In this document: piece by piece, positions 38,300 to 50,260 of the stretch
How the letters are laid out: each line of letters opens with the position of its first letter
Numbering within the stretch: position 1 is the stretch's first letter
Origin: Rehmannia glutinosa
Lineage: Eukaryota > Streptophyta > Magnoliopsida > Lamiales > Orobanchaceae
Direction: 5' to 3'
Length of the DNA stretch: 64,000 bases
NCBI GenBank assembly: GCA_016081115.2
Contig: JABTTQ020001498.1
Location: forward strand, 62,001 to 126,000
Position numbers and translations under genes: made by a program
The notes under the pieces: generated by a model
The model's input: only the letters and a program-made list of their open reading frames with translations
Told to the model about the DNA's origin: nothing
The model's database searches: none

Positions 38300-38304
38300 A
38301 GTAC

Positions 38305-39060
38305 CTCTGGCAGTCTTAACCTCAGAAACCCACTCGTGAGGAAGCTCCCAACCATTATCCATCACATAAAAAAATCTTCCTTCCACAGCCCACCGGGAGA
38401 AGGAAATCCATCTATGAACTTGCACTGAGGACATGGGAAGAAGTGGAAGAAGGTGTCACTCGGAAACCTCTAGGCATAGATCATGGAATGGAACCAGTCT
38501 ATGGTTGGAATCAAGCCTAACTGCCGCATAACATGTTGATATCCTCGTATACATGCATAAGCTTGGGGAATCATCTGACCAACACATGCTCCCACCGACC
38601 TAAGGATCGAGATGAGAAAAGCATCTGGAGGAAGCACAAAGTCAACTGAGAAGCTATAAAGGTATACTATGATGAAGCCTTGGGTGGATGAATGAGCCTG
38701 TCACCTGGACCCGGGGCTAGCATCACAAAATCTGAAGGAAGCTCAAGCGGCTCGCGTAGTCTATGAAGACAAGATGAAGTCACTTCACTGGCTAACTCTC
38801 CCGGGACAACTGTTTGACTCCCGAGAGGAGGCCTATGTTGATACTTGGTGGGGCGAACCTCTTCGGGACTATGACTTTCAGACTCCGCCTCAGAAAACTC
38901 AACACTTGAGCTCGAAATCCGGCTCAAGCTCTACCTCCCTATCACCGTCAAAATACAAGTCTGGGGCAAGGGGAGGAATATCAAACTCCATGGAGAAGTG
39001 TGGACATGGAACTGAATCGGGGACAGAACGCCTTATAATACTTTAGCCTCCAAGAGGGAT
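38305..39060 (-). pseudogene. Antisense accessory ORF of the older gypsy element, N-terminal part
   Basis: On minus, from about 38927: RISSSSVEFSEAESESHS, then LELPSDFVMLAPGPGDRLIH, then in a shifted frame VDFVLPPDAFLISILRSVGA and RGYQHVMRQLGLIPTIDWFH. It continues toward FFYVMDNGWELPHEWVSEV next to the Athila insertion point. This pattern resembles the putative gypsy-type transposon domain of Tat antisense ORFs. One stop and one frameshift. Joins to 25600-26860 across the nested element. Confidence 0.6.
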
Positions 39061-39299
39061 GAAATAAGTACCGAAATCCAGGATATGACCCCAAATGTCT
39101 GAAAACTCGGGGAAAGACGAAGAAAAATGGGAAGAAAATGGGTCGGGGGGCTCGAGACGCCCCCCGGGGGTGCACCATCCTCTGCCAGGGAGGCGCCCCG
39201 GGGTGCCCTCTAGGGCATTCATCTCCTTCTCCGAGCGATGCACTCCACCTCTCCATCAACTCTCAACTCAAGTCTCACCTCAACTCTCACATAAAGTCT

Positions 39300-39562
39300 T
39301 TCCTCACCTCTCACTTGTAAGAATCTTCTAAGTCTTCTACAAAGCAAAAAAAATCAAAAGTTGAGAGGTAGAGAGAGAGAGAGAGAGAATTTACCTTTGG
39401 AAGACATGGTCACAAGCCTCATCTTCAAAATATCCTTGTGCAAAGTGTTCAAAGATTCTCCAAAGACAAGACAACATATACTACAAGCCAAACCTGATAT
39501 TTCTACACCGCATTAGCTCCCGCACTACTTAATCCCTCCGCAGCACCTGAGCTGGGGGTTTA
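39300..39562 (+). other. 3' untranslated part and polypurine tract of the older gypsy element
   Basis: A (GA)n run at 39368-39389, then GAGCTGGGGGTTTA directly before the 3' LTR, a plausible polypurine tract for a plus-strand element. Confidence 0.55.
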
Positions 39563-39998
39563 TATTGGGGACAAAAACTGTATTTCATAATTTAATTAAA
39601 TATAATTTATTTTATAATTATTTATTTAATATTAATTGCCAAATGGACTCTTCATAATTAAATCGGCCCAAAAGAGTCCGGGTTTGGCCCAAGCGGTCGT
39701 TTTCTCCTACATGGACTGGCCTATAGGCCAAATTCTCCTACACGACCCACGAGGCCCATATCGCAGGTATAAAAAGGTTCATCATATTAATTGAGTAGTA
39801 ACTAACTCATAATTAATTATTCTCATGCGCATTCAGTATTCGTATATTGTCTTAATTTCTCTCTCGTTCATCATGCTGACTTGAGCGTCGAAGGGACCTC
39901 TTTGGGACAACCCCCAAAGTCCTCTAACGTTTGTGTATGTGTGCAGGCAAGTTCCCAATTGAAGGAGTTAGCAGTTCAAGGAGTAGAAGACGACAAGA
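39563..39998 (+). repeat. 3' LTR of the older gypsy element
   Basis: Starts TATTGGGGACAAAAACTG (TG mutated to TA). Carries GGTATAAAAAGG near 39768. Matches 21679-22113 with many substitutions and small indels. Confidence 0.75.
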
Positions 39999-40520
39999 TT
40001 CTTTGATCTTTTAAAAAATGTTTTGAATAATACATGTTATGTTAATATGATGTTGAAATCCAGTTTGTATTGAGTTATTTTCTAAAATTTATTCTTATTT
40101 TCTGATTTATGTGATACAATGTGATTCACGTCCGCCCAAGAGATATTGTCCGCTTTGGCCAAGTTTGATAAGTTTGTTCTTGGAAAGGTGCCTCTTGGTG
40201 AGAGAGGCTTAATCCTTGCTTATAAGCCACAATCCACCTACATGCTTAATCAATGTGGGATATATCTCCTCCATCAATCCAAGCATGTGGATGAACTGTG
40301 TGAGCAGGGAGTCGGTATAGGATTCCCACAGATGACGCCAAAATAATGTGATATAAGTATAGCTCCAATTTGTAGTACTCCTATTGAACTTAACTCTTTA
40401 GTGGGTCACTGTCTGCATCACAAAAAAAGTCGTTGGGGGTGTCAGGAGTTGACCCGACGATCCTCTGACACTCAAGTCAGTTCCAAAAGCAAGTGAAATA
40501 AGCCAGTGAACTAAAGAGTA
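39999..40520 (+). other. Possible LTR fragment
   Basis: 40120-40350 begins near GATTCACGTCCGCCCAAGAG and has TGCTTATAAGCC and CTTAATCAATGTGGGATAT words that occur in some plant LTRs. No partner LTR or coding sequence is seen here. 40430-40500 has GGGGGTGTCAGGAGTTGACC, also of repeat character. Unassigned. Confidence 0.3.
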
Positions 40521-41255
40521 ACTAGGGCAAATTGTTGAAATAGGGCAAAAATGAGATAAAATTGTTGAAATATGGTGAAAATTAAGGGAATTGCCTATTT
40601 AAGTATTGGCGCAATATGCAACTGCGCCGGGATCTTTATCTCAATGGGAGGCGCAATTGCATATTCCGCCAACAATAGATTTTTCCCCTTAATTTCTCAT
40701 TCCAGGCGCAAGAGCATATTGCGCCTCCCATTCAGATACAAGGGAGGCGCAATAGCTATTTGCGCCAGCAACAAAAAACAAGAGGGCTGATAGATTCCTA
40801 TATCCTTACACGCTATTTGAGCTATTTTTCATTTCTTTCAAATTTTGGTTTGTCAAAATAAAGTAAATTTTTAATTCTTAGTTACATTATTACAACAGTT
40901 TCACAATAATTTTCTAAATGTTAATTATATATTGCAATAATTGATATTTAATTTCTTGTTGTTTGAAAAATCACTTAGTTAAATGTGCTAATTTTATTAA
41001 GCAAAAGTATCCAATACATATATCTTCCATTTTTCAGGTTATATATATATAGATTGTTTAGATTGTATAGATAGAAACTTTGATTTTGGATTATTATTTA
41101 TATTTTAGATTATGATAAACCATATAGAAAAAATATGGCGCAATTGCATATTGCGCCAATACTTAAATAAGTAACTCCCCCAATTTTCACCCTATTTCAA
41201 CAATTTGATCCTTTTTTGCTTTATTTCAACAATCTACTCGATTAACTAAGTGCAT
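40521..41255. mobile_element. Long-TIR non-autonomous DNA element with repeated GGCGCAAT palindromes
   Basis: About 110 bp at each end are inverted copies: left ATTGTTGAAATAGGGC...TATTTAAGTATTGGCGCAAT, right the complement. No ORF. Five 21-bp near-palindromes of the form GGCGCAATNGCATATTGCGCC at 40608, 40650, 40705, 40746 and 41137. Long TIRs suggest a MULE-type element, but no clear 9-bp duplication was found, so the exact ends and class are open. Confidence 0.6.
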
Positions 41256-41289
41256 AACGAAAAGCATAACTTCAACCATAAAGATATGA

Positions 41290-43790
41290 GAGTAGATATA
41301 TGGGAAAATAAGTGAGTCTTCTCGGGCTTTTAGCCTTAGGGCCTTAATGAGTTGAATTTAGGTATTATTACCTAAACTAGTCTTTTGCCAATTCCATGCA
41401 CGGGTGTATATCTGTGAGACGTCCATTTTGTACTGTAACATGTGCATTTTTCTAATAGTTCCACGAATTATATATCTTGCATTGTAATAATTTTGATATA
41501 GCATCAAACAATAAACAAAAAATAGTATTTAATGTTTATTGATAAATCAAAACTAAAAACATATCATACCATAAAAAAATACCTTCAAGCGTATGTATTT
41601 GTGTTCAATCTTTGAAAACTAATTTTTCATAAAACCGCACAGGTACACCTTCATCGATTCCTAATAAGTGTGAAAGTATGAGTCATGCTTTTTTTTTCAA
41701 ATATTGTAGTAGTAAATTCATATGCAAAATTATTTTCCTAAATCGTCTCGTATGTGTGGGAGAACTAAGTATATCAGTTAAGGAAATATGAGACAATACA
41801 ATATAGTTTTGGTAATAATACTGATTTTATTATATTTATTTTTTATTTTTATTTTTTGCGGATTTTGTCATTTATTTTATCATGCAAGTTGTTAAGTCAA
41901 TTTTTAAACTTTTAAAATTCTGTTGTAGGGATTCGTGTTGTATTGTTTAGAATTTTCAATTATTATATTCTATTCGGGTTCTTATATTTGATATTTTTCA
42001 GATTGTGTGATGCACGAACTGTATTTTTATAACTTTAGTTATTACAAATTTTTTAGAATTTCAATAAATAATTAAAATATAAAACTATTAATTTAATTAT
42101 AAGTCATAAGATTAAAGAATATAAAAATAAATTATTATAAACTACGAAAAACTTTTTAAATGCAATATATTTGGTTGAAAATTTTGTGAATATTAATTGT
42201 ATCTATATATTGAACATGTTTATCTATGAGAAAGTAAAGGTTTGAAAAAACAACCCAATGCTTAATATTTAATGTATTATTTTTCAATGCATAAACACTA
42301 AAATTATTTTAAATTTCAATATATTTTTAGGGTTTAGAAAGTTGAACAATTGTTAGAATTATTAAGGAAATTAAACAAAAATCATGTTTATATTTAGCAA
42401 TATAAATTTATGGGAAAACAAATTATTTTAAAAAAATATCATAAGATAAATTCATATCTAATAGTCAAAATTTACAACTTTAAAATTGAATATCAAAATA
42501 CACTTATATTTGGTTGAAAATTTTGTGAATATTAATTGTATCTATATATTGAACATGTTTATCTATGAGAAAGTAAAGGTTTGAAAACAAATTCCAATGC
42601 TTAATATTTAATGTATTATTTTTCAATGCAATAAAAACTAAAGTTATATTAAATTTCAATATATTTTTAGGGTTTAGAAAGTTGAACAGTTGTTAGAGTT
42701 ATTAAGGAAATTAAACAAAAATCATGTTTATATATAGCAATATAATTTTATGGGAAAACAAATTATTTTAAAAAAATATCATAAGACAAATTCATATCTA
42801 ATAGTCAAAATTTACAACTTTAAAATTGAATATCAAAATACACTTATAAATATAAAAATAATTCTATTAACATGAAAAGTACGTTAAAAATATATAAATT
42901 AATTTTTCATATTAAAAAACCATTATGAATGTAATTTTATATTAAATAAAAATTTAATTTTTTTCTTACAAGGATATATCAAATGTTGTGTATGGATATA
43001 TTTAATATATATATATATATATATATATGTTTGTGTGTGTGTAATATTTGGATACATAGTTTGAGATATTTTCTTTAATTGAAATAAACATTTTTTTGAT
43101 TGAATTTAATCAACTTAAATACAATTTTATATAGTTATGAAGAAATGGGATAAACCCAATTAACAATTATACATGTATCATAAATAACCAAAATACATGA
43201 ATATAAAAATTGATGTCCAATAGCTCGAATACATAAATTTTTAAAGCACATTACAAAATAATGAGAAAATATCTTATGTATTTTTATTTATTATGTTTAT
43301 TTTTATTGTATTTATGCAATATGGATGTCAAATTGAAGATTGTAAAAATATGATTAATTATATATTATACGTCAAAAACGGATCTAAAACGAAAAAGTTA
43401 TTAAATTTTGTTTAAAAAAATAAAAAAAATATAATAATCAATCCAATAAACACATATTTGCAAATATAATTTAAATAACTTTATTGTTTCTATAACTTTA
43501 AAAAATAATTTATTGAAAGAAAGTTGACTACCAAAAAATAATGAAATCACAAATATTTATGACTTCTTATTTTTCCATAGGTTTTTATTACTTTTGTTTA
43601 AAGAATTTTTATTACTTTCTTTTAAAAACTGAAAAATGGACAGAAAAACATGAGTTATTATTCTAAGAATAGTCTCTTTATATATATATATATATATTAA
43701 TTAGATAATAAGTATTGCCCATAGAAACTATTCTAGTGGGTCTTTCGTCTGTCTTTTGGACCCCAGTTTGGATAACTCTTGACTTGGCCT
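41290..43790. other. AT-rich gene-free region
   Basis: No gene. Contains the dispersed repeat 41770-41990 (partner 11640-11900), a 339-bp tandem duplication (42172-42848), and TA microsatellites at 43005-43028 and 43679-43698. Confidence 0.6.
42172..42848. repeat. Tandem duplication, period 339 bp
   Basis: 42172-42510 and 42511-42848 are the same sequence starting TGGTTGAAAATTTTGTGAAT, with only a few substitutions and single-base indels. Confidence 0.93.
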
Positions 43791-44074
43791 ATTAGGCTTA
43801 GAGAAGACCACTTGTAGGATCGTCTTATAGATCCTAATCCGTAAGACAGATCCTACTATCCGGATCCTGGTACCAGTTATTAAAAAAATGATGCCATCAG
43901 TGAGATCTTTTTAGCAAATATATCTTTCTCTCCTCTTATTTCGTGATCCCCTCCAATTATATTTTTATCTCTCTCTTTTTATCTCCAGATCTCCTCCAAC
44001 AAATCCATAAATCTCGCCAGTTGTGAGATCTTTTGAGACTATTTGTCTCTCTCTCTCTCCCCTCTTATCATGCG

Positions 44075-44685
44075 TAGGGATAGCAACGAGGCGGGTTTGG
44101 CCAAACCCGGGACCCGCCCCGCCAAGGAAAAACTGGACCCGGGACCTGCCCCACTTCAAGACCCACCGGGGCGGGTCTAGACCCGTTTGACCCGCCAGCT
44201 TGACTAAATTTGAATTCTGCAATTAGATCAGTTTGATTTTAAGTTGAGTCTCATTCGAGTACTCAGGGAAACGAGTGATCCAAATTTTTTTGTAAAACAT
44301 GTGCCAAACTCATTCACACAAGAGAGTTAAATTTAAAGAAATTGCCACAAAATTAAACTTTATAGAATTATGCAAGCTGCACAGTGGGGGTAGAGAGTAA
44401 TTTCATTAACAATACAAGCATTTAATTGAATGGCCCAAGCATAAATTTAAACTAGAAGTGACTCAAAAGAAACTGAACTGCTGTCTTGTGTTGATCAAAG
44501 TCTGATAAGGGACTAAATTATAATGGGGGAATAATGAATATAGACTGTTAAGAAAAAGCTCAACGTAGCGGGGCGGGTTCTATTGGACCCGATACCCATC
44601 CCGGACCTGGGCGGGTTCATAATGGGTCTAGGCGGGGCGGGTTCAATGCGGGTCCAGGTTTGAACCCGCCCCATTGCCATCCCTA
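44075..44685. mobile_element. hAT-type MITE with GGCGGGT-rich ends and perfect 8-bp duplication
   Basis: TAGGGATAGCAACGAGGCGG at the left and its near-complement CCGCCCCATTGCCATCCCTA at the right. ATCATGCG directly flanks both sides (44067-44074 and 44686-44693). Subterminal regions repeat GGGCGGGT and ACCCGCC words. 611 bp, no ORF with support. Confidence 0.93.
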
Positions 44686-46340
44686 ATCATGCGGTCCCCT
44701 CCAATAGATCTCTTTATTTCCTTTTTTATCCATAGATCTCCTCCAACAAAGTCACAAATCTCGGCAGTGATACTTTTGAGCAATAAATATGATACTTTTA
44801 GGATGTTTTGTGATACTTTTACATTTTAAAAATTATAAACATCAAAAGTTTTACTTTTTCACTAGATAGTGATACCTTTTAACATTAAATATGGTACTTT
44901 TAAAATGAACAATAATATTTTCGTACTTTTAACATTAAATATGTTACTTTTAAGATGCATAATGATAGTTTCACATTTTACATATTCGAAGTACAATGTA
45001 TAAGTTAGGTCACTTTTTAGACAAATAGTGATACTTTTAAGCCTTAAATATGATACTTTTAATATGTAAAATGATACATATTCCATGTTGAACATGCACA
45101 ATACTCTGACATGACATATGAAATTGATATTTTTTATGTAATTACTGATACTTCTCAGCATTAAAAATGATACTTTTAATCCAAATGACTTGGAATCAAT
45201 ACAGAAACCTCAACACATATACAAATGATAAAAAGAGTACCAAATTGCAATCTTTATCAACAAAAAATCACTTCACAAAACAACCTTTATTTTGTAAGAT
45301 GATACTTTTTACGTAATTTTTGATACTTCTTAGCATTAAAAATGATACTTTTAATCCAAATGAGTACTTTGGGTGTGTAACTAGTATACAATAACTCTAA
45401 TATTAAACCGCAATTTCAATCGGCTTTGTACCAATACATGAATTTCAATTACATATGATAAAACAATCTCAAATGACAATAGTTTATCAACAAAAAAAAA
45501 ATCACTCTTAAATATAGTCTTATATTCCAATTCACGGCTAATGCTACCTTCTTTCACTGGACTTTCTTCGTTTACATCAATTGTTTCCGAAGTTCTTTCT
45601 ACTACAACGTATTTTTCTGGGTTGCCCCTTCCCCTGTCTCTCCTATACACTAAATGCTTCTGTCATGCCATCTACAAATGTGAAACATATATTTTTAATG
45701 TAATTTCTGATACTTTTGAGGCAATTTTCGATACTTTTAATGCAAAATTCTTAAACACACATATTAATAAATCTAACAAATTCAGTTACATCTAACAATA
45801 AAACAAACAAAAAAGTAGATTAACAAAAAGTTTAATGTTGAAATATACGCAGTCATATAAATATATGTTCAATGTTAAAATACAATGACATAAAACTGAT
45901 ATTTTTAAGGCAATTCATGATACTTTTATGGCAACATCTGATACTTTCAAGCATCAGTATTCACAGATTTGTACTATAATAACAATGTCTGTTTTAAGTA
46001 TATCTAACAACAATATTCATAGTTTCAGTCACCATCTAACAACAAATCTAACAAAAATGCAGTTTAACAAAAAATTCAACACACAAATCTACAAATTATT
46101 CCACTTCAAAAAGTTAATTATTCGACTTTTTAATAAATTAATCGCCAAAATATATTTACAAATATATTTGCAATTTTATTCCAGAAATTATTAAACTAAT
46201 TTACAAACCTTCAAACTTCAATGGTTGAATCGAGAAGACACTTCGACTACGAGCGGCAAAATGCACTTTGGAGCAACGAAACGAGAAAAAAAAAAGAACA
46301 ATAATAGCACAAAGCAAATCGAGAAGAAGCGAGAATAACA

Positions 46341-46386
46341 GAAGAAGAAGAAGAAGAAGAAGAAGAAGAAGAAAAAGAAGAAGAAA
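46341..46386. repeat. (GAA)n microsatellite
   Basis: About fifteen GAA units, the last few interrupted. Confidence 0.9.
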
Positions 46387-46875
46387 ACTATAAACTGAAA
46401 AAGATTAGAAATAAATCTAGTAAAAAGAAAAAGAAAAATGAAAAAGATAACTAAAAAAAATTGGATTTGGGTGGGTATAAGGCGGGTCGGATAAGTAAGA
46501 TCCATCTTACAAAATTAGACCCGTGAGACGGTTTTATACCAGTTTTTGCCCTAGGCTTATATGAATTATGACTCGATGATATATATTATTGTAATCCCAA
46601 ATTAGCCACGAAATCTTAATGTGTAACTCTTTAATTCTATTATTGAAGGATTAATTAGGGTTCTTACAAATTACATTGTCTTTATTTTGTCAGCTTTATA
46701 ATAGTTGCAGTCAATAATATTGATAGGCTCTTAAATCATGCTTTTAAGAGATGAATAATTATTTCGGTGGGTGATACTAGTTGTCCTATCTTGTGGTCAT
46801 ATTAATGCATTGATTGCATGCCCACCAAGAATCTCAACTAACACTAAGAAGAATATTTGTTTTTTTCATTTAAAA

Positions 46876-47120
46876 GGTTTTTCCTGAAGGCGAAATCCTC
46901 CACCTGAACCAGAGGTCCTTTAGCTAGATCGGATGTAAATCGAGGGATATACACGAGTAGCAATCCTACAAGGGAGAGGACCAACGGGATACGAACCCAA
47001 AAACAACCCTTGTATTATTTCAGCAAAGAATTTTGACTACAAAGATTCAAACTCGCGACGCCAGAGCACCACACTCTTGTCACCTTGTCACTTACCAACT
47101 CGTCTGTGCCCCTGGAAGCA
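46876..47120 (-). mobile_element. tRNA-derived SINE-like unit, reverse orientation
   Basis: On minus a leader GAGTTGGTAAGTGACAAGG (A-box-like) is followed by GTCGCGAGTTTGAATC (B-box-like), then a body with GGTTCGTATCCCGTTGGTCC and a CAGGAAAAACC end, similar in layout to plant Au-type SINEs. Ends not fixed. Confidence 0.4.
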
Positions 47121-47202
47121 GAAGAATATTTGTTTACACCATTGCATTGTGGATTCTCTTCTAACAATCCGGGATTGGAGCCAAAAAATAAAGACTAGAG
47201 AA

Positions 47203-48124
47203 CAGGGTCGTTCCTATGTTTTGAGGGGTCTAGTGGGGAAAAAAATGGACCCTCTGTATTTATATAAAAGAAACTAAAAATAACCAATTACTCAATGTTA
47301 CAGAAACAATTTCATTGATCAAAACATAAAATAATGAAACATTCTATTTTAGTTTTAATGTTTTTTAATTTCATTAAAATAATGTTATAAAAGAAATACT
47401 TAAATATTATTACATCATATATTTAAAGGAAAAACTATAAATACATTAGCAAAAAAAATGATCTCCTTGCATTTTTATCTGCAAAATCATCAATCAGTTT
47501 TTCATAATCAAATTGGTCTAAAAAATCATTCTAAATTAAAATCAACCATAAGGAATTGGGGAAGAACCCTAAGCAAAAACAGAATTGATATTGAGAAGAC
47601 AACGAAACTCTAATCAAAATAGAATAAAATTGATACAATGCACGTTAACCCTGAAAATAGAATAATTAAAGATAAACAATTCTTATCAAAAAAATATTAT
47701 TGAGATTTCTACAATATTGGTTGATGATTTTCTTGAGATTTTTATAATATTATTTGATGGTTTTATTGGGGATATAAATGTCTTTTTTTTTCAACACAAC
47801 TCTATTTTTATTTATTTGATAACACGATCTCCCCCCTCCCCCAAACGGCTGAATTTCCCCCTCCACCCCCTAAAAGGCTAAATTTGACACCTGGTTTGGG
47901 GGGACGAATATTTTGTTGAAACAAAATTCAAACTCGCGACCTAAAAGAAAAGGAGGAAACGGACCATCAATCTAAGCAGCTTTACTTGTGCAAGAGGCAG
48001 CCAGCTTTATTTTACATATAAGATATATTTTACACCATTAAAAAAAAAAATTGGGACGTGGCCCCTCGCCGGAAGGGGGCCCCAGTGCGGTGACGCCGCC
48101 TCAACCGCCCCAGGAACGGCTCTG
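47203..48124. mobile_element. hAT-like non-autonomous element, TIR CAGGGTCGTTCCT
   Basis: Left CAGGGTCGTTCCTATGTTTTG and right CCCCAGGAACGGCTCTG are inverted. Flanks CTAGAGAA (47195-47202) and CTAGGGAG (48125-48132) match at 6 of 8. AT-rich interior without coding potential. Confidence 0.65.
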
Positions 48125-48256
48125 CTAGGGAGTGAGACTTATTTTTACGTGAAACTAATAAATAAATAGATTGTGCTTATATATAAAAAGTTATACTAAT
48201 TATGAAAAAAATTCAAGTGGGAGGCAGCCCGCGGCAGGCGCCGCCGCCAGCCCATA

Positions 48257-48779
48257 CAGGGGTGGACCCAGTTGAGGGGGGCCAACCTTGGATGAGCAGA
48301 CGTGGTTACCCACACCTGTTCGGATCCTGATGGACGATATCGATAATTTTTCTTTCGGGTTTGGGAGAGTTATGTTACTTGCGAGTAATATGTATAATTT
48401 CTTGTTGGGTTTGGAATGAGTACGGGTTGTATTAATATTATTCTATTTTCGAGATACTTTATTGCTATATAACAGTTAAAAGGAGTTATCAAACATTTAT
48501 ATACATTATTATTATAATTGTATTTAAGCATATTGTCTTTGCATTAAAAATTACATCAATATTCATAGTTAAATATTTCAAAATACATCATTAAATCCTA
48601 TCAAGATTTATATTACAAAATTTTAAATATTATGATATATATCAAGACCCAAACGATAGTTTATTCAAATTTAAATATAATAGTCATGAGCTTATGTAGT
48701 TTACAACAAATTTTTTATCAACAATTTGGGTTAGAATAAAAATACAAAAATACTACATACACACACATATATATAACTA

Positions 48780-48826
<47 letters not shown>

Positions 48827-48878
48827 CAGTGAAAATTTTTTGGGAGGGGCCCTAGACCAAAGGGTGCGTCCGCCCATG
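48257..48878. mobile_element. hAT-like non-autonomous element, TIR CAGGGGTGGACC
   Basis: Left CAGGGGTGGACCCA and right TGCGTCCGCCCATG are inverted (11 of 14). Flanks AGCCCATA (48249-48256) and AGCCCATC (48879-48886) match at 7 of 8. A (TA)n run lies at 48784-48823. Confidence 0.75.
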
Positions 48879-48886
48879 AGCCCATC

Positions 48887-50250
48887 CGTCCATGCTAACA
48901 ACTAAGTAGAATATTTGTTTACACCCTTGCATTGTGGCTCCTCTAATTCGAATGGTTTATTCGCCGGCCTGCTATTTCAAATATCATTAATACATACTAT
49001 ATAAGTGCACATTTATGAGGTCATCAGTACATTTGTGTGTATTAACAATATTTAAATTATAAAATAGAAGTATAATTAAAATAGATGATTATGTATGTAT
49101 CTCTTTTTACTCACGTTAACGTGCATTTAGTTCAGAATTTTGTGATTTTGCTGTTTTTGCACTATTCCATTACAATAGTTTTGTGACAATAAAGTTGCAA
49201 TATGGTGAGTAGACACATCACCCCTCTTCCTTAATTATTTGTGCCATTCTTATAGGTTTCTTAGCTATATGTAACTTCATTAGATTTTGTATTCGGTACA
49301 TATTTATTCATCATATACAATATCCAGTTTCAGATAATTTTTGTGATCAACCTTGTGTTTTAGTTGTAAAAATTTGTGTTGTCATGGTAATTAATTCGGG
49401 TTCAATTATATATGAGTGCATGAGTTTCCTCCCACACTATCTCGCATTGTACTGAAAAAAGAATTTCTGAAACTTGTTGTAAATAAGATATAAAGAAAAA
49501 AACTCTATGAAAAGAACACATTTAAAAGAAGCAAATTGTTTTTTTTTTAAACTTTAGATTTATTTTTGTTCAACAATATAGTTTTTTAAAAAATATAAAA
49601 TATTATTTCATAAGAAAAAAAGATTAAAAGATACCAATTCCATCATACAAACAAGCTGAATAAAGTGAATTTCACCCTTAAACAAATTTCTCAAGTACTT
49701 GAAAAAACCAGTACTTCCACTAGTTTATTCACTGTGAGAGTCAAACCCCACCAAACCAAAGCTTGCACCCATCAATCAAAACTGAACTGAAGTAACAATC
49801 TATGAAAACACAAACGCATCAATACCAACAATTATGGCTGTGCTTGCTTCTCAAAAAAGAAAAAATTTGCAAAATTTTCCCTATTTTTTAACCCCAAAGT
49901 ATTATTGCTTGTGATTTTTCAAAAAAAATATATATATATTTTTCACTTGTTCTCAGTTTTCAACCGCCAATCACGTCTAACATTAATTTTACTAAAAAAA
50001 TATTAATATCAATTATCATCATTATATATTATTATTTTTCTCTTAGTTTTTCGAAACAACAATAACGTCCAAGTACTATTTTATTAAAAAAATAGTCATC
50101 ACATCAACTATTATCATCACAATTTATTCATACGTTCAGTCTCACTCTTAATATTTTATTCCCTTTAGACCAAAGACACAAAAAAATAAAATTGAGCGGA
50201 ATGAAAGGTCAATCAATCACACCTTATTTTGACGGTGGAAAAAAGATACC
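48887..50250. other. Gene-free AT-rich region upstream of the MADS-box gene
   Basis: No gene, RNA or element ends seen. Confidence 0.5.
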
Positions 50251-50260
50251 AAAGAATTAA

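Larger units (their letters stand above)
21679..39998 (+). mobile_element. Older Ty3/gypsy LTR element with gag but no pol, split by an Athila insertion
   Basis: LTRs at 21679 to about 22113 and 39563 to about 39998 are the same sequence with visible divergence (roughly 10 percent by eye). gag lies on plus and a polypurine tract precedes the right LTR, so the element reads left to right. Between gag and the 3' LTR there are tandem repeats and an antisense accessory ORF, but no protease, RT or integrase. This resembles a non-autonomous gag-only (TR-GAG-like) derivative of the Tat lineage. The Athila element 26866-38299 is nested inside. Outer duplication not found. Confidence 0.78.
43801..46550. 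mobile_element. MULE-like non-autonomous element, copy 1, with GATACTTTT array
   Basis: Flanked by TTAGGCTTA (43792-43800) and CTAGGCTTA (46551-46559), 8 of 9 matching. Ends GAGAAGACCACTTGTAGGAT and ATACCAGTTTTTGCC are loosely inverted. The left subterminal TCTTATAGATCCTAATCCGT matches the second copy at 50261. The interior has roughly twenty GATACTTTT-like words at 44779-45350 and 45690-45950. A hAT MITE is nested at 44075-44685. No transposase. Confidence 0.65.

Noticed and set aside
39999..40040. ATAAT as a target duplication of the older gypsy element (left flank 21674-21678)
   Set aside because: An ATAAT near 40025-40033 would put the LTR end where the two LTRs no longer align and without a CA terminus.
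40120..40360. Cassandra TRIM
   Set aside because: No 5S rRNA-like segment is present; only generic plant LTR words.
46218..46505. A Phe/Leu-rich 95-codon frame on minus
   Set aside because: Produced by the GAA/CTT microsatellite and A-rich flanks.
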